The notes under the pieces were generated by a model that was not told the DNA's origin, did not search any database, and worked only from the letters and a program-made list of their open reading frames with translations. The position numbers and the translations under genes were made by a program. A stretch of 64,000 bases of DNA from Leguminivora glycinivorella (Eukaryota > Arthropoda > Insecta > Lepidoptera > Tortricidae): NCBI RefSeq assembly GCF_023078275.1, contig NC_062983.1, positions 10,099,001 through 10,163,000 of the forward strand. The letters are read 5' to 3'. This document shows positions 1 through 12,195 of the stretch, one piece after another; within the stretch, counting starts at the first letter, position 1; every line of letters starts with the position of its first letter.

Positions 1-471
1 AGTTCAAAACAATTTTCCTAGAAAGTCTTTATAAAGTTCTACTTTTATGATTTTTTTCATATTTTTTAAACATATGGTTCAAAAGTTAGAGGGGGGGGGA
101 CGCACTTTTTTTTCCTTTAGGAGCGATTATTTCCGAAGTTATTAATATTATCAAAAAACGATCTTAGTAAACCCTTATTTATTTTTAAATACCTATCCAA
201 CAATATATTTTTGGGGTTAAAATGAAAAAAAAATCAGCCCCCACTTTACATGTAGGGGGGGTACCCTAATAAAACATTTTTTTCCATTTTTTATTTTTGC
301 ACTTTGTTGGCGTGATTGATATACATATTGGTACCAAATTTCAGCTTTCTAGTGCTTACGGTTACTGAGATTATCCGCGGACGGACGGACGGACGGACGG
401 ACGGACGGACGGACAGACAGACAGACATGGCGAAACTATAAGGGTTCCTAGTTGGCTACGGAATCCTAAAA
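1..471 (+). repeat. Dispersed lepidopteran repeat A, copy 1 (with ACGG run)
   Basis: This stretch matches 60981-61892 over most of its length. It ends in an (ACGG)n then (ACAG)n run at 378-426 followed by GGCGAAACTATAAGGGTTCC, a tail I recognise from many moth sequences. It lies in the intron before the first visible exon of gene 1. Bases 472-645 show nothing else. Confidence 0.75.
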
Positions 472-645
472 AGTACATAATATATGAAAAGAAGACAATT
501 ACAGCGCCTCCGCTTTAGTAATATATTTCAATTCAAGTACTAATAAAGAAATTACTTAAGTTTTGGCTGAAGTTTCTTCATCAATGTTCTAATTTTTATG
601 AGAAAAGTCACGTTATGTAACCTCAACAAAAAATTGTCCTTTCAG

Positions 646-3170
646 GTTAATAGACGCTCAACTCAAGACAGCCATCCCCAATGCTGATTCCCGAAGCAGT
701 ACACTAGGGGGCATGTCTTGGGACAGATACTATAGCTTGGAAAGCATCTACAACTGGTTAGACGAGCTAGAAACTCTTTACCCCAATGTGGTCACTACTG
801 TCAGTCTCGGGAACACCTTCGAAGGCCGCCCGATCAGATGTGTCATCATTGACTTCAAATCTGGTGACAGAGGCGAAAGACCCTTGACGGCGATGATTGA
901 AGCAGGAATTCATGCCAGAGAATGGATCGCACCTGCCACTGCTACATGGATCATCAAAGAATTTCTGACAAGTAATGACCCTGAAGTTAGAAGCATGGCT
1001 GAGACATTCGTCTGGCATATTATCCCAGTTGCTAATCCTGATGGATATGTTTATAGTTTTACAAATGTAAGCACCTATTTCTTATTCCTTTTTAAAACAA
1101 ATAGTTGCAACATAACACCTTGTACCGTGTGGTGCAGACATTTAAAAATAATTAAGAGCCCAGTTTAAACCCTTATACAATTTAATTTTAGGATCGAATG
1201 TGGAGGAAAAACCGGAATCGCGCAAATCACGTCATGTGTGGAACTAATGCCGATGCTGGCAACGGTATTGACTTGAACAGGAACTTCAACTTCCAATGGA
1301 TGGGTAAGTGTATTTTGCACAAAGTCCAAACTCAGCTTATTTAACTATTTAAAGAGTAGGAATAAAAAAATGTCCAATGCAAGCACCATGCCGATTCAAT
1401 AGGTCTGAAATTCTATACGAAGATTCAGAGTTTTAGCGTGGTCTATTTTAAGAGGGATAGTATAGTAGAAGTCACTCGGGTTGGAAGGTCAGATGGCAGT
1501 CGCTTTCGTAAAAACTAGTGCCTACGCCAAATCTTGGTATTATATGTCAAAAGCGGACCCCAAGCTCCCATGAGCCGTGGCAAATGTTGGGATAACGCAA
1601 GGAGTAAAACTCATGTTTTTCCAAGATGTTCTTCTAAATAGTGCTATCTTACCAGTTACTGGAGCCTCATCGAACCCGTGTGATCGGACCTACGCCGGCC
1701 CCTCCGCGGCGTCCGAGCGAGAGACACAAGCCATCTCCAACTACGTCATCAGATTAGACCAGACCAGCGAGCTCATCTACTACATCGACTTCCATTCATA
1801 CTCACAGATGGTCCTAGTACCATATAGCCACGTAAGCGGCATCGATGTACTTCAGGCACCTAACTATGGTGATATGGTAACAATTCATTTTCTTTTTCGT
1901 TACATTTTGAAAGCGTTGTGACATGCTAGGTAGGTCCTGAAATATTTCATGTTGGGACAGAAAGGAGTCATAAAATTAGTGAACTTTTCGCAGAAATTTT
2001 GGGTTTAAGACGAGCAAAATAGAAAAATCTTGAAAGACTGAAAGAATCTATCAAAACTAAAATTAAGAACATGTATCTAAATGATAGGGTCACACATATG
2101 GGGGTATATTTATTGTACAACAAAAGGACATTCAGCGTTACATTTTCTTTTACGAATTAAGTATTTAAAAATTTATGGCTTTGGAAATTTGTATTGCAAC
2201 ATATATATTAAAACTATTTAAAATACGACTAAATTATGTTTCAGTTTGAGGTCGCTATCCGAGCTGCAGAGAAGTTGGAGGCCAGACATGGAACGCGCTA
2301 TACTGTTGGGACATCTCAAGAAATTTTATGTAAGTTGTACTGATTGCCTGTTGCTGATGCCTGTGTGGTGACGGGTTAAGAATTTCACCTCCCCCTTTCT
2401 TCCCGTGGGTGTCGTAGAAGGCGACTATGGGATATGGGTTAAATTGTGGTGTGGGCGAGAGGCTGGCAACCTGTCACTGCAATGCCACAGTTTCGTTTTC
2501 TTTTAACCCCTTATTTGCCAAGAGTGGCCCTGAAGCTTTAGTAGTTTCATGTGCTCTGCCTACCCCTTTATGGGATACAGGCGTGATTGTATCTATGTAT
2601 GTACTGATTAAATTAAATATTTCATTTAATTTGAATATAGAAAATTTACCTTTACTTTAAAAATCAACATAAAACCAAACGCACGTGCAATTACATGTAT
2701 AAGCTATGTAATTTTAAAAGATTTTTAAACATATGAAGTGGTAAAGTGTTACATATGAAGTGGTACAGTTACAAAAGAGGTATTGTCTATCTCTTATGTA
2801 ATTTAGTATGCCACAAAATTGTACGATCCTAGGTGTCTGTAAAATATTCAATTAGGTCATAGTTAGAGTTCAATAACCGCTAATCAGTGTGTTACCTATT
2901 TCAGACGCTGTCTCCGGTTCAAGCTTTGACTGGGTAAAGGGTGTTGTTAATGTCCCAATCGTGTACCTCTTTGAATTAAGAGACGTCGGTCTGTACGGGT
3001 TCTTACTGCCCCCCGAAGACATTATCCCCAATAATGAGGAAATCATGGACGCCTTTTTAGAAATGGATAGGGTTACCAGACAGTTGGGTTACTACTCTGG
3101 CACAGGAGTTGCTTTCAGTTCTTTTGTGTCGTTGGTGGTTTCTGCGTGTTTGTTGGTACTGCTGCAATAA
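646..3170 (+). CDS. Gene 1: M14A zinc carboxypeptidase (CPA-like), 5' partial
   Basis: Exons are 646-1066, 1192-1303, 1656-1876, 2245-2329 and 2905-3170, all with GT-AG borders and consistent phase. The product removes C-terminal amino acids from peptides and is probably secreted or membrane-tethered. Signal peptide and most of the propeptide lie left of the window; the first visible exon opens in phase 2 with the propeptide end (LIDAQLK). Visible M14A residues, in bovine CPA numbering, are His69/Glu72 in HAREW (codons from 911), Arg127 in MWRKNR, Asn144-Arg145 in DLNRNF, His196 in DFHSYSQ (1793-1795), Tyr248 split over the last intron, and Glu270 in FELRD (2973-2975). Residue 255 is Phe (SGSSFDW), which suggests a CPA-like preference for hydrophobic C-termini. 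The Cys138/Cys161 pair is present (VMCGTN, NPCDRTY). The protein ends in about 20 hydrophobic residues, unusual for a soluble digestive enzyme. Family call is very sure; substrate preference is inferred. Confidence 0.95.
1466..1607 (+). repeat. SINE family 1, 3' half, in intron 2 of gene 1
   Basis: Matches the 3' part of the SINE at 25862-26195 (GGTCAGATGGCAGTCGC ... GGGATAACGCAAGGAG). The tRNA-like head is missing. Confidence 0.7.
2340..2610 (+). repeat. Dispersed repeat B, copy 1, in intron 4 of gene 1
   Basis: Shares long near-identical stretches with 26877-27083 and, in reverse, 44221-44405, for example CCCTTTCTTCCCGTGGGTGT and GGGATACAGGCGTGATTGTA. It is non-coding and looks SINE-like. 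Confidence 0.7.
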
Positions 3171-3331
3171 TATAGTGCAATTTAATTAAATGATTAAATT
3201 ACAGGTTCAGAATTAATACAGTCACTGGTGATTATAGATTGCAGCAGCTAACGTGTTCAAAATATCTGAACATTTACTTTAACGTTCTGAGTATAACAGA
3301 CTTTGTTTATATATTTGTGAAAGTCTCAGCT

Positions 3332-3337
3332 AATAAA
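3332..3337 (+). promoter_or_regulatory. Candidate polyadenylation signal of gene 1
   Basis: AATAAA about 160 bases after the gene 1 stop codon. A second candidate lies at about 3413. Which one is used cannot be told from sequence. Confidence 0.4.
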
Positions 3338-3886
3338 TAATTTAATGGAACCTAACAGATTTTGAGTTTTTCTATTAAGAGTACTGAGAATTACGTTAAA
3401 TTAATTTATTTTGAATAAAAGTGTCAAAAGTTTTTAAAAGCTTTTGTTTCTCATTTATCAGATAATAATCTGTACCCTAAAAATATTTCGATAGATAGAG
3501 CAACGTATAAAATTACATAAGTAACTTTTTTGAAACAAGCATTAGGTATGAGATTTCTTACAATCTGATTTATAAAGTCACTATGACATAGTCCTACAGT
3601 GGCCTTAATTCCAGTTGAACTTAAAAATCCACAAATACTAATGTCTTTAACAAGCCATAATAAATCAAGTAGTTTGTTTCCCTGAGTAGCTAACTAATTA
3701 GTGTAAGCCATAAAGACAACAAAGAGAATATGCCTCCCCGGGGACTCAAACGCGCAATAGCTATTTGCAGATACAATGCGGTTTAAGCTTTTGTTTTGAG
3801 ATAGTTTTCTTCATTAACTTGGGAAAAGAATTCATGGGTTAGGATTAGATCATAGGATATCTCGACTAGGTACTCTTTAGGTAGGT

Positions 3887-4140
3887 ACCCGAGGGTTAAC
3901 CCTCCATTTTATATGGAATTTGACAGTTGACAGCCCACTAACCCTAAGTTAAGTGGTTGGTGCAAGTGGGCCTTATTGACTTATCCTTATGTCGATAACA
4001 TTGACAACGGACCAAAAATGTAAATACGACATAAAGCTATTTCAGTGTCTAAGGCCCACTTGAACCCCAATCACTTAACTCGGGGTTAGTGGGCTATCAT
4101 CTGTCAAATTCCATGTAAAATTTTAGTTTAACCCTCGGGT
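3887..4140. repeat. Long imperfect palindrome (MITE-like)
   Basis: ACCCGAGGGTTAACCCT at the left is matched in reverse by TTAACCCTCGGGT at the right, and the arms continue imperfectly for about 80 bases each, including GGAATTTGACAG / CTGTCAAATTCC. Confidence 0.65.
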
Positions 4141-4284
4141 TAACCCTGTATTTTCGTTGGTGCAAGTGGCCCTAATAAGATTAGATAGAAATAGATGAGA
4201 TGAGTATTTTTGGATTGTTTGGTGTCTAAGTAGGTACATTCATTTTAAATTTTTCAGGCATCAATTTTATTGTAAATTGTATGT

Positions 4285-4545
4285 TTAAATGAAAATGAAA
4301 TGAAATGAAATGAAAGCATTTATTTCGGACACACATCCATATTATGTTAGTAATAACTTAAAAACTAAACTACATATACGTTAGTAGAAAGTATAGCTAC
4401 AATTAGACTGATGCAAGGACATCCAGTGCGTGAGGATAGGGCTGTCCACCCTCTCAGCAATCACCTTCAGGAGAGTGTTGGTACTGCCTCGCACGCGCTC
4501 GCACAGAGACGCCACCCGCTTCCGCATCACGGCGTGGAAAAACGA
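4285..4545 (-). mobile_element. LINE 3' fragment (CR1/Jockey group)
   Basis: On the minus strand 4405-4545 reads as a LINE C-terminus (FHAVMRKRVASLCERVRGST, then ILTHWM). The fragment ends in a (GAAAT)n run on the plus strand at about 4290-4312, which fits a LINE 3' tail. Confidence 0.55.
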
Positions 4546-4977
4546 TGCATGCTAATTTCAAATTGATCTGACATTCAGAAGGTAAAAGTTATAAGTTTAG
4601 TGATATCGTGGATTCTTGAATAAGGACAAAACTTGCTCGTATCATGATAAGAATTTCCTGTTAGAGCGCCCTTAAGGTCCAACTAATTACAAGGTCATTT
4701 TTGCTTAAAAAGGTCACAAATTAGAACTTAAACAAGAGGTTGTAAAAATGTATACACATTTATGAACCCGACTTTAAACATTAATTAAAGCATCACCACT
4801 GTCTGGCACTTTGCGTTAAAAAGAAAGAAAAAGCGTTAAAAAGGTTAAGAACACAGAATTATGGCGTGACGGCGCTCGCTGGGGTTTAGTTTCAACGCAT
4901 TTAAGGTGAGTAAAAGGCGAGTTCACATGAAACTTAGTTTAAATTTTTAGATAACTTGCTACAATTGTAGGGACCAA

Positions 4978-5106
4978 TGAAATAAAACTATGGAAACGGA
5001 TTACATCGTGGTCACCGTTGACCACAAATGCTGTAGTGTTCGAAATGTCGGGATGAATTGTAAATTCATTATACGCGATATAATCCGTTACCATAGTTTT
5101 ATTTCA
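4978..5106. mobile_element. MITE with 26-bp inverted ends
   Basis: TGAAATAAAACTATGG at 4978 is matched in reverse by CCATAGTTTTATTTCA ending at 5106, and the arms extend to about 26 bases with one base difference. Confidence 0.65.
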
Positions 5107-5994
5107 TGAGTAACTATCGCGGTGACTGAAGACAATATTATGTTGGTACCAATTTACAATTAAAAGATTTCTTCAATATATATTCATAGATATAAATATG
5201 TTCAATATCTATTCATAGTTATTGATTGAAATATTTTAGTAAACAAAAAAAAAACGAAAACAACATTCATAACATATATTTTATAGGTAAAAATGGCATG
5301 AATTTTATTTATTCATTATTTATAATACCTAGAGAATCCATTTATTTACAGTCCGAACAACATAATAAAACAAAAATATTTTACCTAAAAATACAAATGT
5401 CAAAACATTCATACTTGTACAGCATGTTGAATGCAAATTATATTAAATTACATTAAAATTACTGGATAAACACCATATTTAATAAAATATTTCAGCCTTG
5501 TTGTTTATATTCAGGTACAAATTATTACTATGGCAACATCAGAATATAATTATTATACTTAGATAGAAACGCACTTTACCCGCTCGTATAAAACCCCCTA
5601 ACTTCTAAAAATAAATAACCCCTCGCCGGATGACACAACTCTCAAAGGTAAATAATAATAAATTATGACGGCCCTGACAATCTGACGCATGACTGAAATC
5701 AGATGTCACAACGAGGCCACAAATCATAATGTGGTGCTGTTTGCTGCTCCGTGGACAGAGAAATGAGTAGAGTCGACGTTGCTGACGAAGTGACAATCAT
5801 TGACACAATACGTAGCGAACGAAACTCAGTCTGGCTCTGTCGCACCACTACAAAAGAGCAATAGGGAGAGCTGGCTACGATTTATAAGCTTTACGATGCC
5901 AAAGACACATTGGCTGTGTACCCTTACTTTAGGTAGTGTAGTGTCAAAGAGAAAAAAAGATGTTTGAGTCACGAACCCTCATAGCTTATAATTA
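5107..5994. other. AT-rich intergenic stretch
   Basis: No gene seen. 5800-5920 resembles a repeat seen again in gene 2 intron 8 (TACGTAGCGAACGAAA, CTGGCTCTGTCGC). The rest is AT-rich unique-looking sequence. Confidence 0.4.
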
Positions 5995-6180
5995 ACTAGC
6001 TTTTGCCCGCGGTTACGCTCGTTAGAAAGAGACAAAAAGTAGCCTATGTCATGTCCATCCCTTCAACTATCTCCACCTAAAAAATCACGTCAATTCGTCG
6101 CACCGTTTTGCCGTGAAAGACGGACAAACAAACAGATACACACACTTTCCCATTTATAATATTAGTTTGGATTAGTATGG
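5995..6180 (+). mobile_element. Dispersed repeat C copy (CTAGCTTTTGCCCGCGG family)
   Basis: Runs from ACTAGCTTTTGCCCGCGG to TTTCCCATTTATAATATTAG. Same family, in reverse, at 9157-9397 and 17287-17527, and direct at 62210-62390. The GC-rich end can fold into a small hairpin close to a terminal CTAG, which would fit a non-autonomous Helitron; that class is an inference. Confidence 0.6.
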
Positions 6181-7340
6181 ATAAGAACATACATTAAATA
6201 ATGAGACATAATGATATTGCAATTTCTACCACATTCACTGAATGTACTACACTTTCTTACAGAATTTCACAAGAATTGGTTTAGAATTGGTATCGACATA
6301 TCCGGACTGCTCTCTGACGCGCTATGCAATGTAATGTCAATAACTAAAGAATAATTTTGTATTTCGAGGTTTTCTAAGAGATTAGTGTCAAATAATCATT
6401 GTTTGGTGATACAGAAATGTCTCTAAATTTGTGCATTGGCACGTGATTGTGAATAAATGCTGAAATATTTCATAGGCTTATCAAAAGCACAATACATATG
6501 TTCGGTGCAATGCACCTTCAACACGTCCACGTGTGCCCAGATTTAATCCAATTTTCATTTACCTAAAATTAGATTTTGAGAACCGTCGTGGCCGGGTGCA
6601 TTCGATAACATAATAACATTCATATAACATTTTAATATTTTAAATAAACAGAATAATCTCTACTCTTCTCCGGACTTTTCATCAACCAACGCGAAACCCG
6701 CTCTTCTACAACATATAATCCAAGATAATCACACGATTGATGTGAGTTAATACTATGATTAATTATATATTTCGATTATATATTATACCCCATCCATTGA
6801 TGTATTGTTTATGTCCTACCATTTTATTTTTTCCAAAAACAAACAACGAAACTTATGTTACTTAATAATAATTATGAATATTATAGTCGCTATTAGGATA
6901 AGTATCAGTAAATCATATGAATATTATAGTCGCTACCAGTAAATCATATACCTATTATCACATTATTGAAAAAAAAAATGACTGGCAACTAAAACAAATT
7001 AAAACTAGAGTCAGCTCCACGTCTTTCCTTGTCGGCTAAATCTTTTCAATTTATATGATAATATTTTGTAATGACTCTCTTTTTATTGTTTTCCGTCCTA
7101 ACATTGCGTTAAATTAAGCTTCTTCGTAGGATTTGGCCTGTTGACATTTATCCCTTGAATATTGGTTTGCGAGCCTCTTTTGTGTTCAACCTTCTAAAAT
7201 AACGTCGTAGCGAAATTAAATAGGCAATTACAGATTTTTATTTTTATTTTAGAAATTCTTAGTAGCACAGTCTTTGATAGATTATATCCGTTGTTTCCTT
7301 GAATCGTTTACTCTTCTGGGTAAATTTTAATAATTGAAGT
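6181..7340. other. Intergenic, nothing recognised
   Basis: AT-rich with short AT runs and no supported ORF, RNA gene or clear repeat. Confidence 0.4.
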
Positions 7341-8929
7341 AAGGTCAGTGCGGGCAAGACCGGCATAGTTTATTTGAATTAAAGTTTGAGTGGATAAAAC
7401 TCTATAATTAATGTAGTCTGGCATAATGCGCATGGTCCTATGGGATAGCAAATATTATATTTTACAAAGCTTTTACAACATTTTGGTGAATTAAGGAACT
7501 TTTAAGTGATAAAAATCAATTTTTTTAAGGCTCGGCGGGTTGACCGTCCTCCCGCGATGAGTACGGAAAGACCGTCTAGTGCTTGTTGTCGCGTAATTTC
7601 ATATGAGACTAGGTTCCAAAATCACGATCATTGTTATTTTACGTAATAACAGGGCAGAATGTGCTAGATAATTAATAAAATAACGTTGAAATTGTGAACA
7701 TATAAGCATTTTTATGTCCCGTAGATGGGGTTCATAACCTTTTCTTTTCAGGTCCAAATATTGCGTCATACTGTTTTTCCAACGAACACCTGCGAATCCA
7801 ATTTAGTCACGATAATTGACCCATGACACACTAACCCATGACCCGTTGACCCATGACAACTTTTATGTCAAAGTGACAGTCGGCAATGTCAGATTTCTAA
7901 TTGGTCATTAATTTTGAAGTCAGCGCCCCCAAAAACCTATTTGACGACACCCATGACGACTTTTGTGTCAAGTGACAGTCATCAATGTCAGATTCCAGAT
8001 TGGTTATTAATTTTGGAATCAGAACCCCCGAGAACCTATTTGACCACACCCACGACACCATTTTGTGTCAAGTGACAGCAATGTCAGATTCCAGATTGGT
8101 TATTAATTTTGGAATCAGCACCCCTGAAAACATATTTGACTACACCCATGACCACTTTTGTGTCAAAGTGACAGTCAGCAATGTCAATTAACGGTCGGGT
8201 AGCCGTAAAACAGTCGGTCAAAACCGTTTTAAAGGGTACCCATACGGTCCCTGTTGGATAATGCTGACCATAAAAATAATGATCAACTTGATCTCTTTGG
8301 AAATATTTGTCGTCGCATGTTGCACAATCTACATATACTTTCGAATGATTTTAGTAACACCATACGAATCATTATGAAAACTATATTTCGAAATTAAAAT
8401 CAAAAACGGTACAACTATCATAAGCCAAAAACGTACTTATATATTGATATTGTTTGCACTCGACTTATTTCCACTGAAGCCTAAAAAAGGTTGGCAACTC
8501 CTTGTTTATCATATGCCGGTCTTGCCTTTCTCTTTTATGCCGGACTTTCTGAGTAGGCACAATTTCTAAGTTACATATTCCAGAACATAAAACTAGAAAT
8601 TGAGCGCGTTTTCAGTAGATTAATAGTACTAGTCAGAAAGAACGGTTATTAAATGACTACGTTACATACACAATATACAAATATTCCGACTACTTCTATT
8701 TTATTTTAATTTTTTGCGGAACCATGTTGAACTCGATGTTCGAGTTCGAAACACGAATCAAGTTTATTGTTAACTATTGTTAGTCCTAGGGATATGTATT
8801 GAAGACCAATGGATTAAGGATGAAAAACTGCTTTACCTCCGGAGGTGTGAGAGGCGTAGATATATAAACATAAAAGTTATAGTCAATAGACGGTCTTTCC
8901 GGGTAGACGGTCTTCTCCACACTGACCTT
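7341..8929. mobile_element. Long TIR element D, copy 1 (non-autonomous)
   Basis: Begins AAGGTCAGTGCGGGCAAGACC and ends in CACACTGACCTT, with the motif GACGGTCTT / AAGACCGTC repeated near both ends. The whole length is homologous, in opposite orientation, to 20415-21712. No transposase ORF was seen. TA flanks both ends. Confidence 0.75.
7830..8190. repeat. Tandem repeat, about 97 bp x 3.5, inside element D copy 1
   Basis: GTCAGATTCCAGATTGGTTA and its variants recur at about 7887, 7987 and 8084, with a truncated unit near 8179. Spacing is 95-100 bp. Units include TTTTGTGTCAAGTGACAG. Confidence 0.8.
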
Positions 8930-9156
8930 ATGAATTAATTTCTTGAGAAATTCTAATACTTAAGTTATTGCTTAATAATAATTATTTTACTTAAAACAAA
9001 AATTAGTTTAATTAAAAAATGGTTTACCTTTACGGTCCAGAAAAGTGACACATATATTAGTCCAAAAACATTTTTGATTGATTTTTGAATATGATACGAA
9101 ATTTTATCAATTGAACATTAAATCAAAATTTGACATTGAATATCCATACTATAATA

Positions 9157-9397
9157 TTATAAATGGGAAAGTGTGGGTGTCTGTTTGTTTGTCCGTCTTT
9201 CACGGCAAAACGTAGCGACGAATTGACGTGATTTTTTTAGTGGAGATAGTTGAATGGATGGAGAGTGATATAGGCTACATTTTGTCTCTTTGTAGCCCCC
9301 CCCCCCCCCCACTTCTCCAAAATGTTGGGATTGAAGTTTGTATGGAGAATTCCGCAATTTACGAATTTAACGCGAGCGAAGCCGCGGGCAAAAGCTA
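9157..9397 (-). mobile_element. Dispersed repeat C copy, reverse
   Basis: Reverse-oriented copy of the 5995-6180 family, from TATAATATTATAAATGGGAAAG to GCCGCGGGCAAAAGCTAG. It contains a C13-14 run at 9297. Confidence 0.6.
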
Positions 9398-10714
9398 GTT
9401 ATGTATAAGTTCGTTTCTCAAAAGTAAAAGGTATGCTTGCCCTGTTGCTTAAACATAAGGCCAGACGCTCTAATTGCTTTAGTATTTTTTTTTCTTTATT
9501 GGGGAAAACAACAGGCATAAGAGGTCATACAGATAAGAAGATATTGAAATACACAATAATAGCTACAACCTACATCCTGAGACAATTCCCACTAAGATTT
9601 ATAGACAATAGTATCTGAGTGGCATTGTCATAGGGCAATGGTATACAATGATAGATCTTAATAGGCACTAAACTAAGAGATCTTAGTAGGTACAAATAAT
9701 AAAGATGCGGGTAAATTTCTTCTTTATGAGAAGCGATCATTTTTGGTGCATTATTCTGCACATTGCCTAAGATAAAGGCTCTCTTAGTCTCTGACCATTT
9801 TTAGAAAAGTCGCGTTCATACCGAAAAATGGTAAATTATTTCATGAAATACTCCCAATGTTATCCGTTGAAAACGTCACACTTACAACACTTTTGGGTAA
9901 GGTACAGCAGGGCAAATACCGACTGGAGGCCAATTGAAGAAGAAAGAAAGAAAGAAAGAAAATGCAACCACAACACGGAATCAAGTTACATTTCTTCTTA
10001 CTGTAACTTAAACATTTGTTGTTGTGACAAATGGTTTGACACTATGATGCTTGACCCAACGTTCTGCAGCGCTGCCCAAACCATATAAAAACTACCAAAA
10101 AAAAAATTTTGTAACTAATCCATTTCTTCCATTATTACTGAACACATGCCACTAACACATATTTATATAACCGGCGGTGGACACTCTATTTAATAATGCA
10201 AACATTGTAAAACATGGAAAAAATGGACCAGTTACATTTTCCCCCCAGTCGAGATTTGCCCCGCTGTACCTTACCTACCAACTATGTAAGGTAAATGTTC
10301 TAAAACCAAATTTCTCAACGAAGCTCATCACATCAATCATTCAGTAGTCGTTAATGAGCAGAAAAAGGGTGACCAGGCTAATAACCCACCAGCTTCGTCT
10401 GACCCCGATCTCAAAATAAACAGTACGCAACAAGAGTCCCTTTGTAAAATGGTCACTGAAGCTTTACTAGATCTCGCACATCAAGTAAAAGTAGTAGATT
10501 CGAAGGATCAAGAGAAACTGGTAGTTTAAAATAAACTTTTTAATACGTCGTAGACGTCTCCGACTATTAAATATGAAATGCATAAACTTGTGTTTAAAGT
10601 CGTTTATTCTTACCTTTAAAATGTGATATTGGTTGAGTTATTTTGGTACAGCCAAGGCATCAAATATAGATGCAGACAAAGTGCACAAAAATATGTATCC
10701 AAAACCTTGGGCCC
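9398..10714. other. Intergenic, nothing recognised
   Basis: AT-rich sequence with a short GAAA run at about 9942-9960. No supported gene. Confidence 0.4.
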
Positions 10715-10846
10715 ATTTAGACGGTACGAGAACTCGCATGCGAGTTTTATTACATTGCGGTATTTGATGGCTGTGCAAAATTGTATGTACCCTCAACGGC
10801 CCGCAATGTAACTAAAATCGCATACGAGTTCGCACGCCGTCTAAAT
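10715..10846. mobile_element. Palindromic MITE
   Basis: ATTTAGACGG at the left and CCGTCTAAAT at the right. The arms continue imperfectly through TACATTGCGG / CCGCAATGTA, giving about 45-base inverted ends around a short core. Confidence 0.65.
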
Positions 10847-11350
10847 CAGGTCTCGTATAAGCAATGAAGTCGTGTATACATGATTTTGGCGGTTTGTTCG
10901 CATCTATATTTCTATACTTTGACTGTACAACGGATGCTTATTTGTTATAATTAGTGATCAAAAGCGTTTTATGACCGGATTTTCTAAATGTGTTATGATT
11001 TGTTTATAGAATTATTTTACATAATTGATGAGCCTTTGGTGTGTTCTTTTGTACCAAAGGCAAATTTCGTGGTGAAATATTGGCTATGCGGATGCATGTG
11101 TCATATTACATCTAGATATCTCTTTGTAGTTTATCAATAGACCCACAAGAGACCAGAATTGTTAACCAATCTACACATAAGTAAATCATCAGTGCTTTCT
11201 TATTCATTTTGAGTTATAAAACAATGATAACCTATTTAACCGGCATGTATAATGAACTGTAAAAGTGCATGGCGAAATTATCAATGAATTCATTCATAAT
11301 TTCTCCATGCAATTTCTCAGCTACTTTTGATTTATTTTTTCTTTGTCAAT

Positions 11351-11422
11351 TCCATACTATATACTATATACTATATACTATATATACTATATATACTATA
11401 TACTATATACTATATATACTAT
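11351..11422. repeat. (CTATATA)n-type microsatellite
   Basis: Imperfect CTATATA / CTATA units, immediately before the repeat that starts at about 11422. Confidence 0.8.
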
Positions 11423-11691
11423 AATATTATAAATGCGAAAGTAACTCTGTCTGTCTGTCTGTCTGTCTGTCTGTTACGCTTTCCCGCTTAAACCACGCAA
11501 CCGATTTTGATGAAATTTGGAACAGACAATCTTTAGACCCTGAGACAGAACATAGGCTACTTTTTATTTCGAAAAAAAAAGGGATGAAGGGGTTGAAAAA
11601 GAGGTTGAAAGTTTGTATGGGATTTCTTAATTTTAAATGATAAAACCATGAAACTTTATATTTTAGCACTTGATAAGAAATCATTAACCAT

Positions 11692-11987
11692 ATATTTAAA
11701 GTCACATACAGGTCGAACGCGATTAATTAACATTATTTTTACCTTTAAAATAAACATGGTGGGAAATAAACATTAACTAAAAGCGGGTAGATTATATTTA
11801 TTTGTCTACCCCGAACATTTATATAAATTAATATCGGGTAGTTTTGTGTTGTTTACATCTCCGGTGACATTTTGCTGGGACGTCAGTCTTCCGCGACCAC
11901 GGCCAGTGCAACCTGGCCGAAACGTTGGGAAAAAAGGTAAAAATAATGTTAATTAATCGCGTTCGACCTGTATGTGACTTTAAATAT
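11692..11987. mobile_element. MITE with about 54-bp near-perfect inverted ends
   Basis: ATATTTAAAGTCACATACAG at the left is exactly the reverse complement of CTGTATGTGACTTTAAATAT at the right. The match runs on for about 54 bases per arm. Confidence 0.8.
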
Positions 11988-12034
11988 GTGTACAAAGCGC
12001 GAGAACTTAAAGTGTTATATCATTAAACATCTTG

Positions 12035-12195
12035 ATAAGGGATAGGGATAGGGATAGCGATAGCGATAGGGATAGCGATAGGGAAAGCGATAGGGATAGC
12101 GATAGGGATAGCGATAGGGATAGCGATAGCGATAGCGATAGCGTTAGCGATAGCGTTAGCGATAGCGATACGGATACGGATACGGATAATATGGG
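12035..12195. repeat. GATAGG/GATAGC hexanucleotide minisatellite
   Basis: About 25 units of GATAGG, GATAGC, GTTAGC and finally GATACG. Apparent Arg-Asp-Ser or Ser-Leu repeats in translation come only from this. Confidence 0.9.

Noticed and set aside
1577..1655. N-terminal extension of the third visible exon of gene 1 from an upstream Met
   Set aside because: The upstream part is SINE sequence in the intron; the exon starts at the AG at 1654-1655.
7985..8191. Repetitive 68-codon ORF
   Set aside because: It only reflects the 97-bp tandem repeat in a non-coding element.
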